DNA from: Isoetes taiwanensis
Lineage: Eukaryota > Streptophyta > Lycopodiopsida > Isoetales > Isoetaceae
Length of the DNA stretch: 64,000 nucleotides
NCBI GenBank assembly: GCA_021234155.1
Contig: JAJEKV010000047.1
Span: 5,099,637-5,163,636 of the forward strand
Direction of reading: 5' to 3'
Part shown: positions 1 to 11,197 of the stretch, piece by piece
Layout: every line of letters starts with the position of its first letter
How positions within the stretch are numbered: the first letter of the stretch is position 1
Position numbers and translations under genes: made by a program
The notes under the pieces: generated by a model
Databases searched by the model: none
Seen by the model: the letters and a program-made list of their open reading frames with translations, nothing else
What the model was told of the DNA's origin: nothing

Positions 1-2640
1 TTTATAGCTTTGGGATTCTTTTGTGACATGTGGAATACCTAATAAGACAATGTTTCAATTACAGTTCTGGAGTACTCAATATGTAATGGAAGCACTACAT
101 ATATGCTAGTTTTCTAACAAAGTCCCCCACCCTGCATATGCCAGAATGCCAAAGCCTATGGCAAAACCTGCTGCCCTAACTGATGGTAAATAACTTGTTG
201 TAATGCAATGTCAGAAGTATTTAAAGTATTTTATATATCTTTAAAATATGTATTCTAAGTACTTAAAAAACATAGAATACTCTAAGAATACTTAGCTAGC
301 TTCTCATTATTTTGACCTTGGGAACTTCCATCAAGATTTAAAGTATTTTATATATCTTTAAAATATGTATTCTAAGTACTTAAAAAACATAGAATACTCT
401 AAGAATACTTAGCTAGCTTCTCATTATTTTGACCTTGGGAACTTCCATCAAGATCCGGGAGAGGATAACTTGATCTTGAGTGAGCATCTTCTACTTTAAG
501 GATTTAGAAGAGTCATACATGCCCCATGGAGTACCAGAACAGATGTAGCTTTAACATCTTAAAAAGCTGACCACTAATACGTGACTTTAGGCATCCAAAT
601 TTATTATTAGGGATGCCTTAATTTCTTTGTAGAAAGTAAATAACTTAGCTTGAGCTCGAGGGCTCGAGATACTCTTCAATGCCAGATGTGACTGCTTCTT
701 TAAATTGGCGATACTCTTCATCTGACGTCTGTCTACAACCCATAATTTTTAAGTCTTTTATATGAATTATTAAGGACTTCTGGCATAATCATGAATTACC
801 TAGATGAGATAGGTTGTGATACGACACCTTAACTATCGTGCTCCAACCAACTGGGTAAAAGCATATTTGAGATTTGACCCTCTCGATATGATAATTAGGT
901 GCCGGCTCCTCAAGATTTACTCGAGTGTTCTCCATAGCCCCCAAACCATATCAGGTTGCAAGGGAAAACACAATTAACTTCGCCTCTGCATAGCCAGATC
1001 ATCATAGCAACCGAAGGTAATCACACCACATGGTGTAAATGGAAAAACAAAAGATTGCCTACTAGCAAATGAATTAACATGTCTACTACTTTTTTTGCTC
1101 AGCCACACCATGTCAAATAAATCTGACATGACGGAGCATGTAGGCAAGGTAGAATTGCAGGAATTGTTGTATTTGGGGGGGGGGGGAAAGCTTGCTAATA
1201 AATTTTGAGAATACTTCACTGCTCCTTTTAAAGAACTTTGTCGACTTGAACTTTTTAAAGTTCGAGAAATCATTCGATCCATATCTTCGGCAACTTCTTT
1301 GCCTTTGCAGCATCCCATAGTGATCAACATCAAAGTTTGGAATAGCATTGAATTAAGCTTGTGAATGGCCATGGGCTCCTAAATAAAACTCTTAGAATAG
1401 ATTTGAGAATAGTGCGTGGGCTCTTCAAGGATCATGGCAATTATGTGATTGAAGATTATGTGGACAATTTTTGGAGACAGTTCTTGGAGTCGGATTTGAG
1501 GGGAGGTGTCAGATTTCTTGTGTCTTTCGTAATCCACTTCCAATAATGATAAATGTGTACAATAACATTATTCTAGATTCAAGGCATACCAATGGGATTG
1601 AAAAAATGGAATTATAATTGCCTTAAGCCAAACCCTGTATAATGACTGAAAAAGATATTATTAAACATCCATCCATTATTCTAGATATTGCTAGCCTTTT
1701 ATCAATAAATCTTATAACATTGCAACATGTACATGCATGGTTTGGAAGAAGTTCAAAATGAATTTAGAGGGCTTGTGAAATACCATTTTATGCTAGAATA
1801 CGAATGTTCTCTATAAGAGTTTAGAACTTAAAAAATAATGGGCACCAAGAATTGTTACTTATGACAACCCAGTGAAACATGATTTCATTACGGAGCTGTC
1901 CATAGGCAATTGTCTCCATGTCAATTTGGTGGCTTTCACTGTTAGACCTCTACTTCTTATTCCAACAATTAGAACATGGGATTGGAAACTTGTGGTTCCT
2001 ATCAGGGATAGGTTCCAATCACGAGAGTCTGACGGTCCCAAAATCCTCTTTCTTATCATCCATTTGCGGCTCTTCAGTTGCAAGCCACAACCATGCAGGG
2101 CATACGAGATCATCTGATCGCACTAGAAGAAACATACACTGTGCAAGTTCTTGTAGAGATTGAATTCTGGCACGTATCTATTCTTCCATGGACTAACCTA
2201 TACAGATGCTATGGTTATTAGTGGTTCTACAACCGTCATTACGTCTAGTCATTGAGGTGGCCCTTGTCTAATGCAGGCAAAATTCCTCATATTCACTGCC
2301 TTCAATTTTGCCAAGCTCTTGCAAGAGCTTCATCTAATATTGTATTGAACTCATGGTTTTCTCTGTTGTTGGTAGAGATAGATACCTGATGCAAGATATG
2401 CTTCTGGATACTGTTTGTCAATTGTCCCAGGTCCTTCATAGCCCTCTTAGGAGCACCAGCTTTAAGTTGCAAATCGACATTGATGGCTTATCAGCTCACA
2501 TTCTAATAGCCCAATTTGTAGCCATTCTAGGTGGCTTGGTCTTGCGTTATGGTACATGACATGCCATTCTCCGATCATTTTAAACATGAAACCTACAGGT
2601 CCCATATGAACAAATTATCCTCGCCCCATCAGGAATGAAT
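1..2640. other. Non-coding stretch, no gene recognised
   Basis: AT-rich sequence with no convincing gene. It holds the tandem duplication at 219-454 and a G11 homopolymer near 1177-1187. A 132-codon minus-strand frame at 974-1372 crosses this homopolymer and matches no family I know. The minus strand from about 1859 to 2560 has scattered frames that might belong to the ankyrin-like remnant further right, but I cannot connect them. Confidence 0.5.
219..454. repeat. 117-bp tandem duplication
   Basis: Two head-to-tail copies of about 117 bp (219-335 and 336-452), essentially identical over their whole length. The segment running from TTTAAAGTATTTTATATATC to CTTCCATCAAGAT occurs twice with an offset of exactly 117. 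The near identity suggests a recent duplication. No coding content. Confidence 0.95.
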
Positions 2641-3182
2641 CCAACAATAAAGCCCTTTCAATGGCTGGCACCTTATCAACAATATGTAAGGGAGTCCTTC
2701 CTTCATGTTGCATATGTTATATAGACATAGCAACTTTGGCATTGTTAGCACCTCCTCTTACTATAAGAGTGACGAGAAGTTACCAAAAACATTCCATCAA
2801 TATCCTTGTGAGTATGACTAGGCATAATGAATTCCAATTTAATTTCCTGAAATACACCAATAAATACTAAATAGAAAAGATACGAAAAGTCGTACCGATA
2901 TTTGTTTTGTCCATAGTCATTGTCCAGTTGAAGGAGGAGATTCTGCAGTAGGACCTTCTTGGGTTAGTCAGTTGAGGATAGCATGTTCTTAGACACACTT
3001 TCATCCGAAAGTGCCAACTTTCCTTTAAGCACAGTGGTCTCAGAAGAGCTTTGGCCTATAATGGCATTGATAGTATTGCCTGCTAAATGGCCCCAACGAC
3101 ACTCATGTCCCTTTTCTAGCCTCTTTAATATGCTATTCAGAGATCCCACATGAAAATTAGAGTCATCAGACCAGATATTCAA
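2641..3182 (-). pseudogene. Ankyrin-repeat-like gene remnant
   Basis: On the minus strand around 2641-2775 one frame reads LVTLIVRGGANNAKVAM, then one stop codon, then EGRTPLHIVDKVPAIERALL. The order (L)IxxGAN followed by GRTPLHI is the ankyrin signature. In a plant this could come from any of several ankyrin proteins, and I cannot name the parent. A 72-codon minus frame at 2964-3182 lies upstream in the same direction (SLNSILKRLEKGHE, then a Ser-rich stretch) and may be another exon, but it has no recognisable motif. Only one or two repeats are visible, whereas functional ankyrin proteins usually have several. The in-frame stop and the lack of a continuous reading frame make it a pseudogene fragment at best. 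Confidence 0.4.
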
Positions 3183-5000
3183 ACCAAACTCTCATAAGCT
3201 TCACCGCCATGTCCTTAAGCAATAGCTCTTATCAGCGAGGTTTTCATCTTGTCTAACCTTCAAAGAGATGATCTTTGTTTGATCCATTTTGTCATGAATA
3301 ATGAAAAGTTATGATTCAGGGTGCCTATATGCATAAAATTAGCATGATCACTATGACGTACAACATGAACATTGTTCTAGAATGTGCTCCCTTCTTTGCT
3401 CATGCAATATCTCCAAGGGATCTATTTCCTTTTTAAAGGGATATGCATCTGATGCATAGGGTGGAAAAAAAAAACCCCTATATATGCCATTTTCTTAATA
3501 AAAAAACCTTAGCGAAAAAATTTTGAATTTTTTTTACACACGCATCCCCTCCCGATTTTAATACGTCAATTCCCCATTGGAAAACCCCTCCTATACAACC
3601 TTGTATAAACATAATTTTCGTCTAGCCCTCTACTTTTATAAGAAATCCTTTTTATTCATTGCATTTACCAAAAGATTGAGGTTGAAAATTGAGTTGAAGT
3701 TAGTGTTTGGTCAATATCTGAGCCTCTTATCTTACTTTGTCCCTCATCGTTAGTTTTTAAGAGCTTCATCTAGACAACCTTGCAGATTTTACACTTGAAA
3801 AATGCAAATCTTCTTTGATATATTGACATCCTTAAACTTGTGGCCCCAAATAGTTGGAAACCAGCCTAAGATACCTTCTTCCTGTGAACCAACCACTTCC
3901 ACGCTGACCTCACCAAATATACAGTTCTTGGTGAACATGGCTGCAGTTTCTTAACGTTCTTGTGGATCCCCTTATCAGCCCATTTACTCCTATTAGGTAG
4001 GGTCTCACAATTCTCCTCCATAAAGATAGAGAAAACAACCTCTGATGCTAGAGTGCTCCATCACGATTTCATGGTCCCACTATTACCAAGCTCGACACTT
4101 TTAGCCCCACAAAAAATTGTGCTTTTATTTCAGGTATGCTGACTTGCAGATTCCAAGTCCCAGGTATTATGCTTTCTCCTATATATCTTTAACATGAAGC
4201 GTCAACTTTCGAACTTGATTGTAATTCATGTTGAGGGTGTTGAGTCATACACATAATTGGATCGATTTGCATAATACATGGAGTAGAACTCCTTCAATGT
4301 CAAGTCAAAGATCTCTTCTTGCAACATAGTATTTTACTGGTAAGTCTATCTATCTTAGATACTTTGGTTGGTTCCTTTGGTTACTAAGTCTGAAAGTGTT
4401 CTTCTGCTTTTCATAATTTGGATGCTTCTTCATATTAGAACTAATCAACACTAGACATCTTCTCATCCGACTTCCTTTCTCTGTTTGCCAGTATCTTTGA
4501 GATATTCAAACCTTTCACAATGGTGTCCTAATGATCCCATTTGACTAGCACTAGCCTTCGAATGCTATCGACCAGCTGGGCAATAGAAGTTCAGTTTTAC
4601 TAAGTTTGGCCATTCTGATCAGACTTTATTGATCGGTCATCAAGCTTCCCTTCACACTAAGAGCTAGTGAATGCCATATGCGAGGGAATTAACACCACAT
4701 GTTTAGAGAGCACTCACCACAAGACAATCAAGATCCAAATGATTTGTCTTCTCAAGCATGGTTCCTTATATATGAAAAACTAGCTCTTGTTTCACCTCTC
4801 TTCCAAGACCTTTTCGTCGGCAAAAGTAACTTGCCTTTTAGGTCTGGTATGAAGTTAGCAGTACAAATTCTAGAGAAAATTACCAAAATACCATCAAATG
4901 ATTTGAAACTTTATGAAAAAGCCACTTGTCTGGGTAAAACAGCTATAATTCTTTAGTGAGGAATCAAATAAGAAAGTGGTATACATTGAACTTATAGATG
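3183..5000. other. Non-coding stretch, no gene recognised
   Basis: AT-rich DNA with short poly(A) runs near 3467-3476 and 3498-3535. An 85-codon plus-strand frame at 4699-4956 (starts MFREHSPQDNQDPNDL) has no recognisable domain. A stretch near 4630-4672 resembles one at 14452-14495, and both lie outside the end of a LINE copy. Confidence 0.4.
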
Positions 5001-5026
5001 AGAATAGAATAGAATAGAATAGAATA
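5001..5026 (-). repeat. (ATTCT)n tail of LINE copy A
   Basis: About five AGAAT/ATTCT units directly abut the LINE 3' terminus. The same repeat abuts copies D and E, so it belongs to the element and is not a chance microsatellite. Confidence 0.85.
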
Positions 5027-5469
5027 TGATTTTATCGTCCACGGAGACCAACTGGCCCATGGGACCCAAGTACAAAGAGAGAGAGCAAAGAAGCATTACT
5101 ACGGGATTAAAAACCCCGCTCAAGGGTTTCGGAGGGGAAAACCTTAGTAGCAATAAGGATGCCGACATACCGCACGCTTATATACATAATCACAAGTACA
5201 ACGGTGAGGTTAATGCCGGACGTGGGGCATAACCGAAGTTCACAGATCCATTACCTCCAGGAGGTACGATCCCAACAAGCCTACAGAGGCCGTGGCTCAA
5301 GAGCTCATGCAAGGCCCGATGGGGGCACAACTAACCGAAAGCATACCGAGCCCCGGATATGCTCAGACGCACAGGGACAGCCCGGAGGGCATGACTTTCA
5401 TCCTCAATGGCTCGCTGACAAAGACGGCGGACTGGCCCTCACGCTGCCCCCAATCCATCTCCCCTCGCC

Positions 5470-5799
5470 TCAATGCGGAGGTGGTGGGTGCGGTGCAGTA
5501 GTGGTGTGGGCCCTCGTGAGCATGGGATTAACTCGCCGCCGATAATTTGCCACCTTGACATGTGACAGGCCTCTCAGATCCCAAAGCTTGGCCATGAAGC
5601 AAGCATCCAAGTACCGCTTCAAGGCGGTAGCGTTCTTCTTGGTGTATGCACTGGTCCACATCTGTGTGCCTCGCACATTCCATAGCGAGAACCACTGCGC
5701 TGTTTGCTTGTCTTTCCAAGAGGGCTTTGAGTCGCCTGGCGGGCCCATCGCCACCGCCAAAGCAAGGTTGGGCAGCCGGGCTTCATCCATAGCCACCAC
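5470..5799 (-). pseudogene. LINE copy A, C-terminal region of ORF2
   Basis: Minus-strand frame containing LKRYLDACFMAKLWDLRG and VKVANYRRRVNPMLTRA. It aligns with copy C near 15960-16070 (FCFLGKLWDPGALEQ, VKMAHYKEHINPVLARG), which shows that the two elements share one ORF2 C terminus downstream of the reverse transcriptase. No zinc-knuckle cysteines are recognisable here, although copy C keeps them. Confidence 0.75.
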
Positions 5800-7000
5800 C
5801 TTCGGAAGTAAATAATGTGACGTTCAGCCAAGCAGCCCTCTCAGAATGGAAGGAAGCCCGCTTTCGGGAGCAAGATCTCGATATGGGACCGTGGATTTCA
5901 CTCCCAAAGGCCGGGCCAAGAAGGCCTTGTACTGCTCTAGATCGTTCCAAGTGGTGAGGGATATCACCGGCCCCCACACACTGCCCCATAGAGGAGGACC
6001 GGTTCAACCAAGGCCCCGAACAAGTGTGCCTGGTGACCCCATGCATACTGCCGCTTTGTGATTGTTGTTTTGCATTGCATACTGTGGCTTTCACCCGCAG
6101 CGGTGACCAGAAAACGATGGATGCATCCCGGTGTGTGGTAGTAAAAAACTCAATGCCCAAATACTTATAAGATCGAGCCACCTCCACTACACCCCCTGGT
6201 AAGTGAATGAGGGAAGGCGTGGGTGCCGGATGATGGGACCAAAGAGCACCCTTTGTCTTGGCCAAGTTAACTCTCATGTCGTTGAATTGGCGTAAAGTGT
6301 CCAAAGCATCCGGTGGCGTTGCATGTCCTCTTATATGCAGCAGGTCAACATCATCAGCGTATATGAGTTGCCGGATTATGTGGTGCATCAATCGGCGCCT
6401 CTCCCGTGCTCGGCTAGCCATTCTTCTAGCTGGTCAATGTACAAGTCGAAGAGCCTCGGGGATAGAGGGCAGCGGCGCACCCCAATGCTACTAACAACGG
6501 GCTCCCCGAAGCGGTGTGAGACGACCGAGTAAGCAAGCCTCAGATAGAATCAGATATAGCATTTCGCAAGTCGACGGGGTCCCTAGTCGCCTAACTGTCC
6601 CCACAACTTATCCCGAGGCACGTGGTCAAAAGCCTTTGCGAAATCCACAAAGCAACAAAGATGGATTCTCAAGGCCGATTCGGCTATCCTCTATGAGTGT
6701 TCGCAGTAGAGTGAAGATATGGTCAATAGTAGAATGCCGGGGCTTGAAGCCCCTACTGGCGTGAGAGAGCCCGACTTCTCCATCCTCCGCCCAAAGTGTC
6801 AATCCGCCAAGAATCCCGCAAGCAACTTGGCAAAGCATTAACCGACCATAATGGTACGATAGTAGTTTGGGGCGGGTGGGGGTCCCTCGCTTTGTATATG
6901 GGCACAACTCTACCGGGTAGTCCAAAGGCGGGGGAAGCCTTCTTGCAATGCCCCCGTTGAAGAGTGCCGCGGAGAACCGGCACCATTGGGGCCCGCCCAC
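5783..7000 (-). pseudogene. LINE copy A reverse transcriptase remnant
   Basis: Degraded reverse transcriptase of the non-LTR class, which in an intact element copies its own RNA at the nicked target. Visible motifs in order on the minus strand: a finger/palm block at about 6626-6760 (GFKPRHSTIDHIFTLLRTLI, then a broken FRKGF for F-x-KAF), the catalytic palm motif LIYADDVDLLHIRG near 6335-6375, and the thumb-side block YKYLGIEFF near 6145-6175. The two YADD aspartates are retained, but the blocks are in different frames, so no polymerase can be made. The DHIFTLRxLIEDS block and the YADD form differ from the FADD typical of many plant L1 elements, so I do not assign it to L1. Confidence 0.85.
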
Positions 7001-7379
7001 TTGAGAAGCTCACCGCGATACCATCCAAATCTGCTGCCTTCCCGCAGGTAGGCGCTATGTGCCCATTATGACATCCCCCTTCAAGAATGACCGCTAGGCC
7101 CGCTCATGGAGGTACGGTGCCCCGGCTTCCCATTGGGTCATACAACCGCCGCAAGTATCGCACCCATTGTTCCGGTAATATTTCCCGTGTGGGTCGTGGC
7201 AGCTTACTCAAGACCTTTCTCCGTAAGGCCCTAGGGTGGCGGTCTAGAAGACCAAACATCTCATACCGAAGTTCAGCAAGGTACCCGGCTTTCTTTTGGT
7301 CTTGAGGAAGGAGCGGTATTGACGGGACGGGCTCAAGGGCTAATGGTGGGTCCAAAGACTTGGCGGAGCTCCCCTCGTT

Positions 7380-7853
7380 TCAGCCTCCCCGACATTCGCC
7401 ATCGAACCGATTGATTGCGGGGAAGGTGGTTGCAGCCCCCGTGGATCGCCGAGAGCGCCTCTCCCAAAGCATCATCCGGCCCCCTCCGTAAGGAGCCGGT
7501 TCACCGGGCCGTCTGGCCGTTGAAGTGTGGGGAGTTGCAAAGCACTCCCGCAGCTCATGCTCAAGCATCCTCGCATAGATCGCCGCGATGATCATAGTCC
7601 GCACGCAACCGTGGTACATGGGGTGTTGGGGCAATGGGTGCTCGGGTTGGCTCGCCAATCTATCTCAAGCAAGAACAGGGGTGATGGTCGGAGTCTACTT
7701 CCTTGTCCCGACCACCGCCCCGGACAATCGGCAGTGATCAAGTGTAGGCATTGCTCGTCGCTAGCACGTAATCCACCACACCGTGCCCCCTGGTTCTCCC
7801 CGTCTACAAGTGAAGGCCGGAGGACGGCCACCGCGCCGACCCATTGCAAATGA
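7380..7853 (-). pseudogene. LINE copy A, region linking endonuclease and reverse transcriptase
   Basis: Minus-strand sequence between the endonuclease and reverse transcriptase blocks. Frames are fragmented, and the strand has a string of Arg- and Pro-rich shadows. Pieces such as GVVDYVLA in one frame followed by sequence in another match the C-terminal end of a LINE endonuclease (the VDYVLAS block). No intact domain is present. Confidence 0.5.
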
Positions 7854-7902
7854 CCAGGTCAAAGATATCGCCCAAAGAACATCACCGCCGGCCATACCGC
7901 GG

Positions 7903-8196
7903 TCACCGGTCATCATCCGACGCCTTTGGCCAAACCATCTCTGCGGGGTCCATTTGCAACACATCCTCAGCTAGAGGTGCGAATTTTGGGATCTGCTCTG
8001 CCCCTGTGCGCGCATTGAAATCTCCAAGCAACATGACCTTGCCCAATTGTCTGTACTGCTGTATGTCATCATATAGATCGACATAGGGCTCCTGCCTGTC
8101 CACATCCAAGTGCGTGTGGTAAAAGTTGCTCTCAGCATGTGGGAAGTAGCAAGCCGCCACAAAGAGAGGGCTGCCATCGCCGTTTTTCGACTGCAC
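7903..8196 (-). pseudogene. LINE copy A APE-type endonuclease remnant
   Basis: A 97-codon open minus-strand stretch that reads GSPLFVAACYFPHAESNF near its start and KVMLLGDFNARTG in its middle. The GDFNxRxG block is a core motif of the apurinic-like endonuclease that nicks the target strand in LINEs. The asparagine and aspartate of this motif are present. The N-terminal endonuclease motifs are not present because the element starts about 85 bases upstream at 8282. The frame is lost after DAEDVLQMDP-like sequence towards 7903, so the product is truncated. Confidence 0.85.
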
Positions 8197-8282
8197 TCCA
8201 CGTGTATCTCTGTAGTGCTGTCGCTTTGCACGGGGTGGAGACCGATTGGGCCAAAGGTCAGCCCGGTAGTAACACGCAATTC

Positions 8283-8616
8283 CTTGAGAGAGTTGTATGA
8301 TAATAAAATTGAGTTGGAAACTTCAAGTTATGGTGTTTTAAATACGTGCTTTAAAAATTACTTAGAAGAGCATAACTTCTATTTAAATGGGATTTGATGA
8401 AGGCATGTTTAAATTTGATGAGCTACAAAAACTATATTATTATATTTATCCAAATATCATTTCATTCGGGTGGTTTTTTTATATAAAAATATTGATGGTA
8501 TTTTAGTAGATTTTCCTAAACTCTCAACATCCATGGCAATAGCCAAATCAATTCCAAACCAATCTGCTCCTTTTGATATGGACTACTACCCAAAGGTGGC
8601 CTAATAGGCCAACAAC
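8283..8616. other. Spacer between LINE A and the gypsy element
   Basis: AT-rich DNA with a T7 run near 8474 and no coding signal. Confidence 0.6.
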
Positions 8617-9099
8617 TGTTGCCACATTTTGGCAGCATAGAAGAGCTATGCACACAATCTACACATCTTTGTCTAACTTTTGTCTAAAACATGTGTGCAT
8701 GTACTAGAAGAATGAAGACTCTCATCTTTGAAGATCACAAGTTGACACCTTTGTTGAAGAACCAAGGGAAGGACATTCATTGGATATCATGCAAGCATGA
8801 CAAGGAGGAAAAGATTCAAGTAAGTATAGTTGAATCTGAAGTTTAGAAGACCCCCTCAAGAATGAAGTTTGGAAGACCCCTCAAGACTCCTTGGTATGTG
8901 GCTAGTTTCAAGTCATTTTGGCATGAGTTCTATTTCCAAGGCTTCTTACATAACCTTTGCCACCTCAATTCCATCCATGAACATCATACATGCCTCATAA
9001 TTCATATTTTCTTGCCTTACCATCATCTTCCCTAGCCAAAGTTGGCAAAGAGTCTTTTTTCTAGTCAAAATACACCATCCATACATCCACCACCTTCGA
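8617..9099 (+). repeat. Left LTR of the gypsy element, 3'-truncated
   Basis: Begins TGTTGCCACATTTTGGCAGC and matches the right LTR from 11198 with small differences over about 480 bp, up to CCATACATCCACCACCTTCG. At 9099 the match stops abruptly and pol sequence begins. LTR retroelements normally start with TG, which fits. Confidence 0.85.
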
Positions 9100-10402
9100 G
9101 GGTTTGGATGAGAGTGATTGTGCTTTGTCTACTAATCTTGTTGCCTTGCATGAAAAGAAGGTGGATTGGCAATATGATATTAGGAACTATTTGGAAAACA
9201 AGGAGGTGCCCAAGGATATGACCAGCAGACAAGAAAGAAGGTTCAAAGAAAAATGCAAGAAATTCAAGTTGATAGGAGAAGTTTTGTGCAAGATTGACAA
9301 GGAGGGAATGCTGCTAAGGTGTGTGGATTTTGAGGAGGCCAAGATGATCATTGAAGCATGCCATAAAGGTGTTTGTGGAGGCCATTTTGCTGCTGATACA
9401 ACAACCAAGAAGATATTAAGACCAAGGTATTTCTGGCCTACTCTCTTTAAAGATTGCTATAATGTTATAAAGTGTTGCAGCCAGCCCCCTCACTGCCATA
9501 ACCTCTCCAGGCCCATTTCAAGTATGGGGACTTGATTTTATAGGTCCCATAGACCCTCCTTCATCAGCTCAACATCAATTCACCCTTGTAGCCAGTGATT
9601 ATTTCACAAAATGGGCTGAGGCAGCCCCACTTAGAGAGGCTAATGTCGTAACTACTGCAAGGTTTCTCCATGAAAATATTTGTGTTAGGTTTGGAATCCC
9701 ATTTAAGATCATATTTGATAGGGGAACCCAATTTATAAACCAAGCCATAGCCTCATTGCTAGCTACTCTCAAAGTCAAACATACTGAAAGGTCTGCCTAC
9801 TATCCTTAAGATAATGGTCAAGCTGAGTCGACAAACAAGGTTCTAAAGTCAATTCTTAAGAAAACTATTAGTATTTCCAAAAAGGATTGGCATATTAAGT
9901 TGTATGATGCCTTATGGGCATATAGGACCACCATTAAGGCGTCCACAAAGCACATGCCTTTTAGCCATGTATATGGTATCGAGTCTATTGTCCCCATTGA
10001 GCTTGAATTACCCTCTCTTAGATTGGCATATCGAATCAATTTGGAAATGGAGGATGACTAAAAGAAAGGTGTGAGATTAATGCAGCTAGAGCACAGGTTT
10101 GAGGCAAAAAATGCAATTCTTATCAAGAAAACCAAGGAAAAAGCAGCATTCAAGGCTGTTCACAAGCTTCAAGGCACTCTCAAAATTGGAGAATTGGTGC
10201 TCAAATGGAACAAAGCAAGGAAAGGTGTAGCAACACGTTTGAGAACCTATGGGAAGGCCCTTTTGAGGTGATTGGAGCCGCTGAAAAAGACTCCTATTGG
10301 CTGAAATCTGTTGTTGATGGAAGAGAGCTGCCAAATCCCATTAACATCTTACATTTGAAAAGGTATTGGCAACAACATGTTGCCTTAAGTTTGTTTGATT
10401 AA
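9100..10402 (+). pseudogene. Ty3/gypsy integrase, broken
   Basis: Integrase inserts element cDNA into the host chromosome. The zinc-binding H2C2 region is visible at 9340-9480 (HKGVCGGHFAADTTTKKIL, then RYFWPTLFKDCYNVIKCC). A frameshift near 9490 is followed by the catalytic core in another frame: WGLDFIGPIDPP, DYFTKWAEAAPL, RFGIPFKIIFDRGTQF and GQAESTNKVLK. The three acidic DDE residues can be placed. The second lies in DRG where DNG is usual. A stop codon at 9807-9809 replaces the Gln expected after YYP, and a second stop lies at 10059-10061. After another frameshift near 10255 the C terminus reads GPFEVIGAAEKDSYWL and ILHLKRYWQ, the usual gypsy integrase end. No chromodomain is visible. 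Two stops and two frameshifts make it non-functional. Confidence 0.92.
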
Positions 10403-11197
10403 AATCAGAAAGTGTTTTATAGATAGATTAGCTCAGGTTGCTTTTGAGTTGCTGATCACACTTGTAAAATCTAAAAAACAAAAAAAGAATAGACAAAAAA
10501 TAAGCTTAAGAGTAGTTCAAGAATTAGTTTTAGGTGTTTGCACAATGAGGCAGGATTTATGCAAAGTTTAGGCTATTTTTTCATGCTTTGGTGATCCACT
10601 ACTATGACTAACGCAAGAACAGTGAGATACATGCAGGTTTCAGCTCATACAAAGCCAACATTTTGAGTTATTATTACTAAAGTGATTGATTTCCATGCAG
10701 GAGCATCTGAAAAGCTCATTCATACACCTCATTCTCATTTGCACATCTTGTTTTCTTCCACACATCTCTACACATGATGCTGCTGCCATCCCTGCCATAA
10801 CAACAGCTCTTTGCACTAACAAACACTTTGTCATATTATGCAGGATCACCCTCTCATACATCCATTACATGATAATCTGCTCAAGAGTTGCCCTTGATTC
10901 ATATAAACCTCTTCTATCTTACCATTCCCTACCATATTGATCAAGTTGCCATCACATCTCCATATGGCTGCTCTGTTTTTCTAACTACACATTCACTTGT
11001 CATGCAGGTTCATCAGTTTCATGCTCTCACAATCATTTGCACTTCATTTGACTTGCCTACCACATTACCTTGCTATCATCTCTTGCAAAAAACTATGTTT
11101 CCAAACATATCTCCACATTGGCAACCATCAAGAACTTTAGGGAACTTATGTGCACAACTAGAGGCTAGGGGACCAGACTATCCTTCTTTGTTTGGCA
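10403..11197 (+). other. Gypsy 3' untranslated region between pol and the right LTR
   Basis: About 800 bp without a credible coding frame. The motif CATGCAGG recurs at about 10633, 10697 and 11001, with ATGCAGG at about 10839, which suggests old internal duplications. It ends in a purine-rich tract next to the right LTR. Confidence 0.6.

Larger units (their letters stand above)
5001..8282 (-). mobile_element. LINE (non-LTR retrotransposon) copy A, 5'-truncated
   Basis: A 3.3-kb minus-strand element and the longest LINE copy in the window. Its 3' end lies at the low coordinate: a pentanucleotide tail (AGAAT on the plus strand, ATTCT on the element strand) at 5001-5026, next to a conserved 3' terminus whose plus-strand form reads TTTATCGTCC, GGAGACCAACTGG, CCCATGGGACCC. 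Reading leftward from 8282 there is the C-terminal part of an APE-type endonuclease, a reverse transcriptase with YADD, and a C-terminal region shared with copy C. The coding sequence is broken by many frameshifts, so the copy is inactive. The N-terminal half of the endonuclease is missing, which indicates ordinary 5' truncation during target-primed reverse transcription. No target-site duplication could be fixed by eye. Confidence 0.9.

Noticed and set aside
974-1372. 132-codon minus-strand frame as a gene
   Set aside because: It crosses a G11 homopolymer that encodes a run of prolines, has no domain, and overlaps another frame.
5159-5545. 128-codon plus-strand frame and other GC-rich plus frames across 5.1-8.4 kb
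   Set aside because: They are antisense shadows of the minus-strand LINE copy A.
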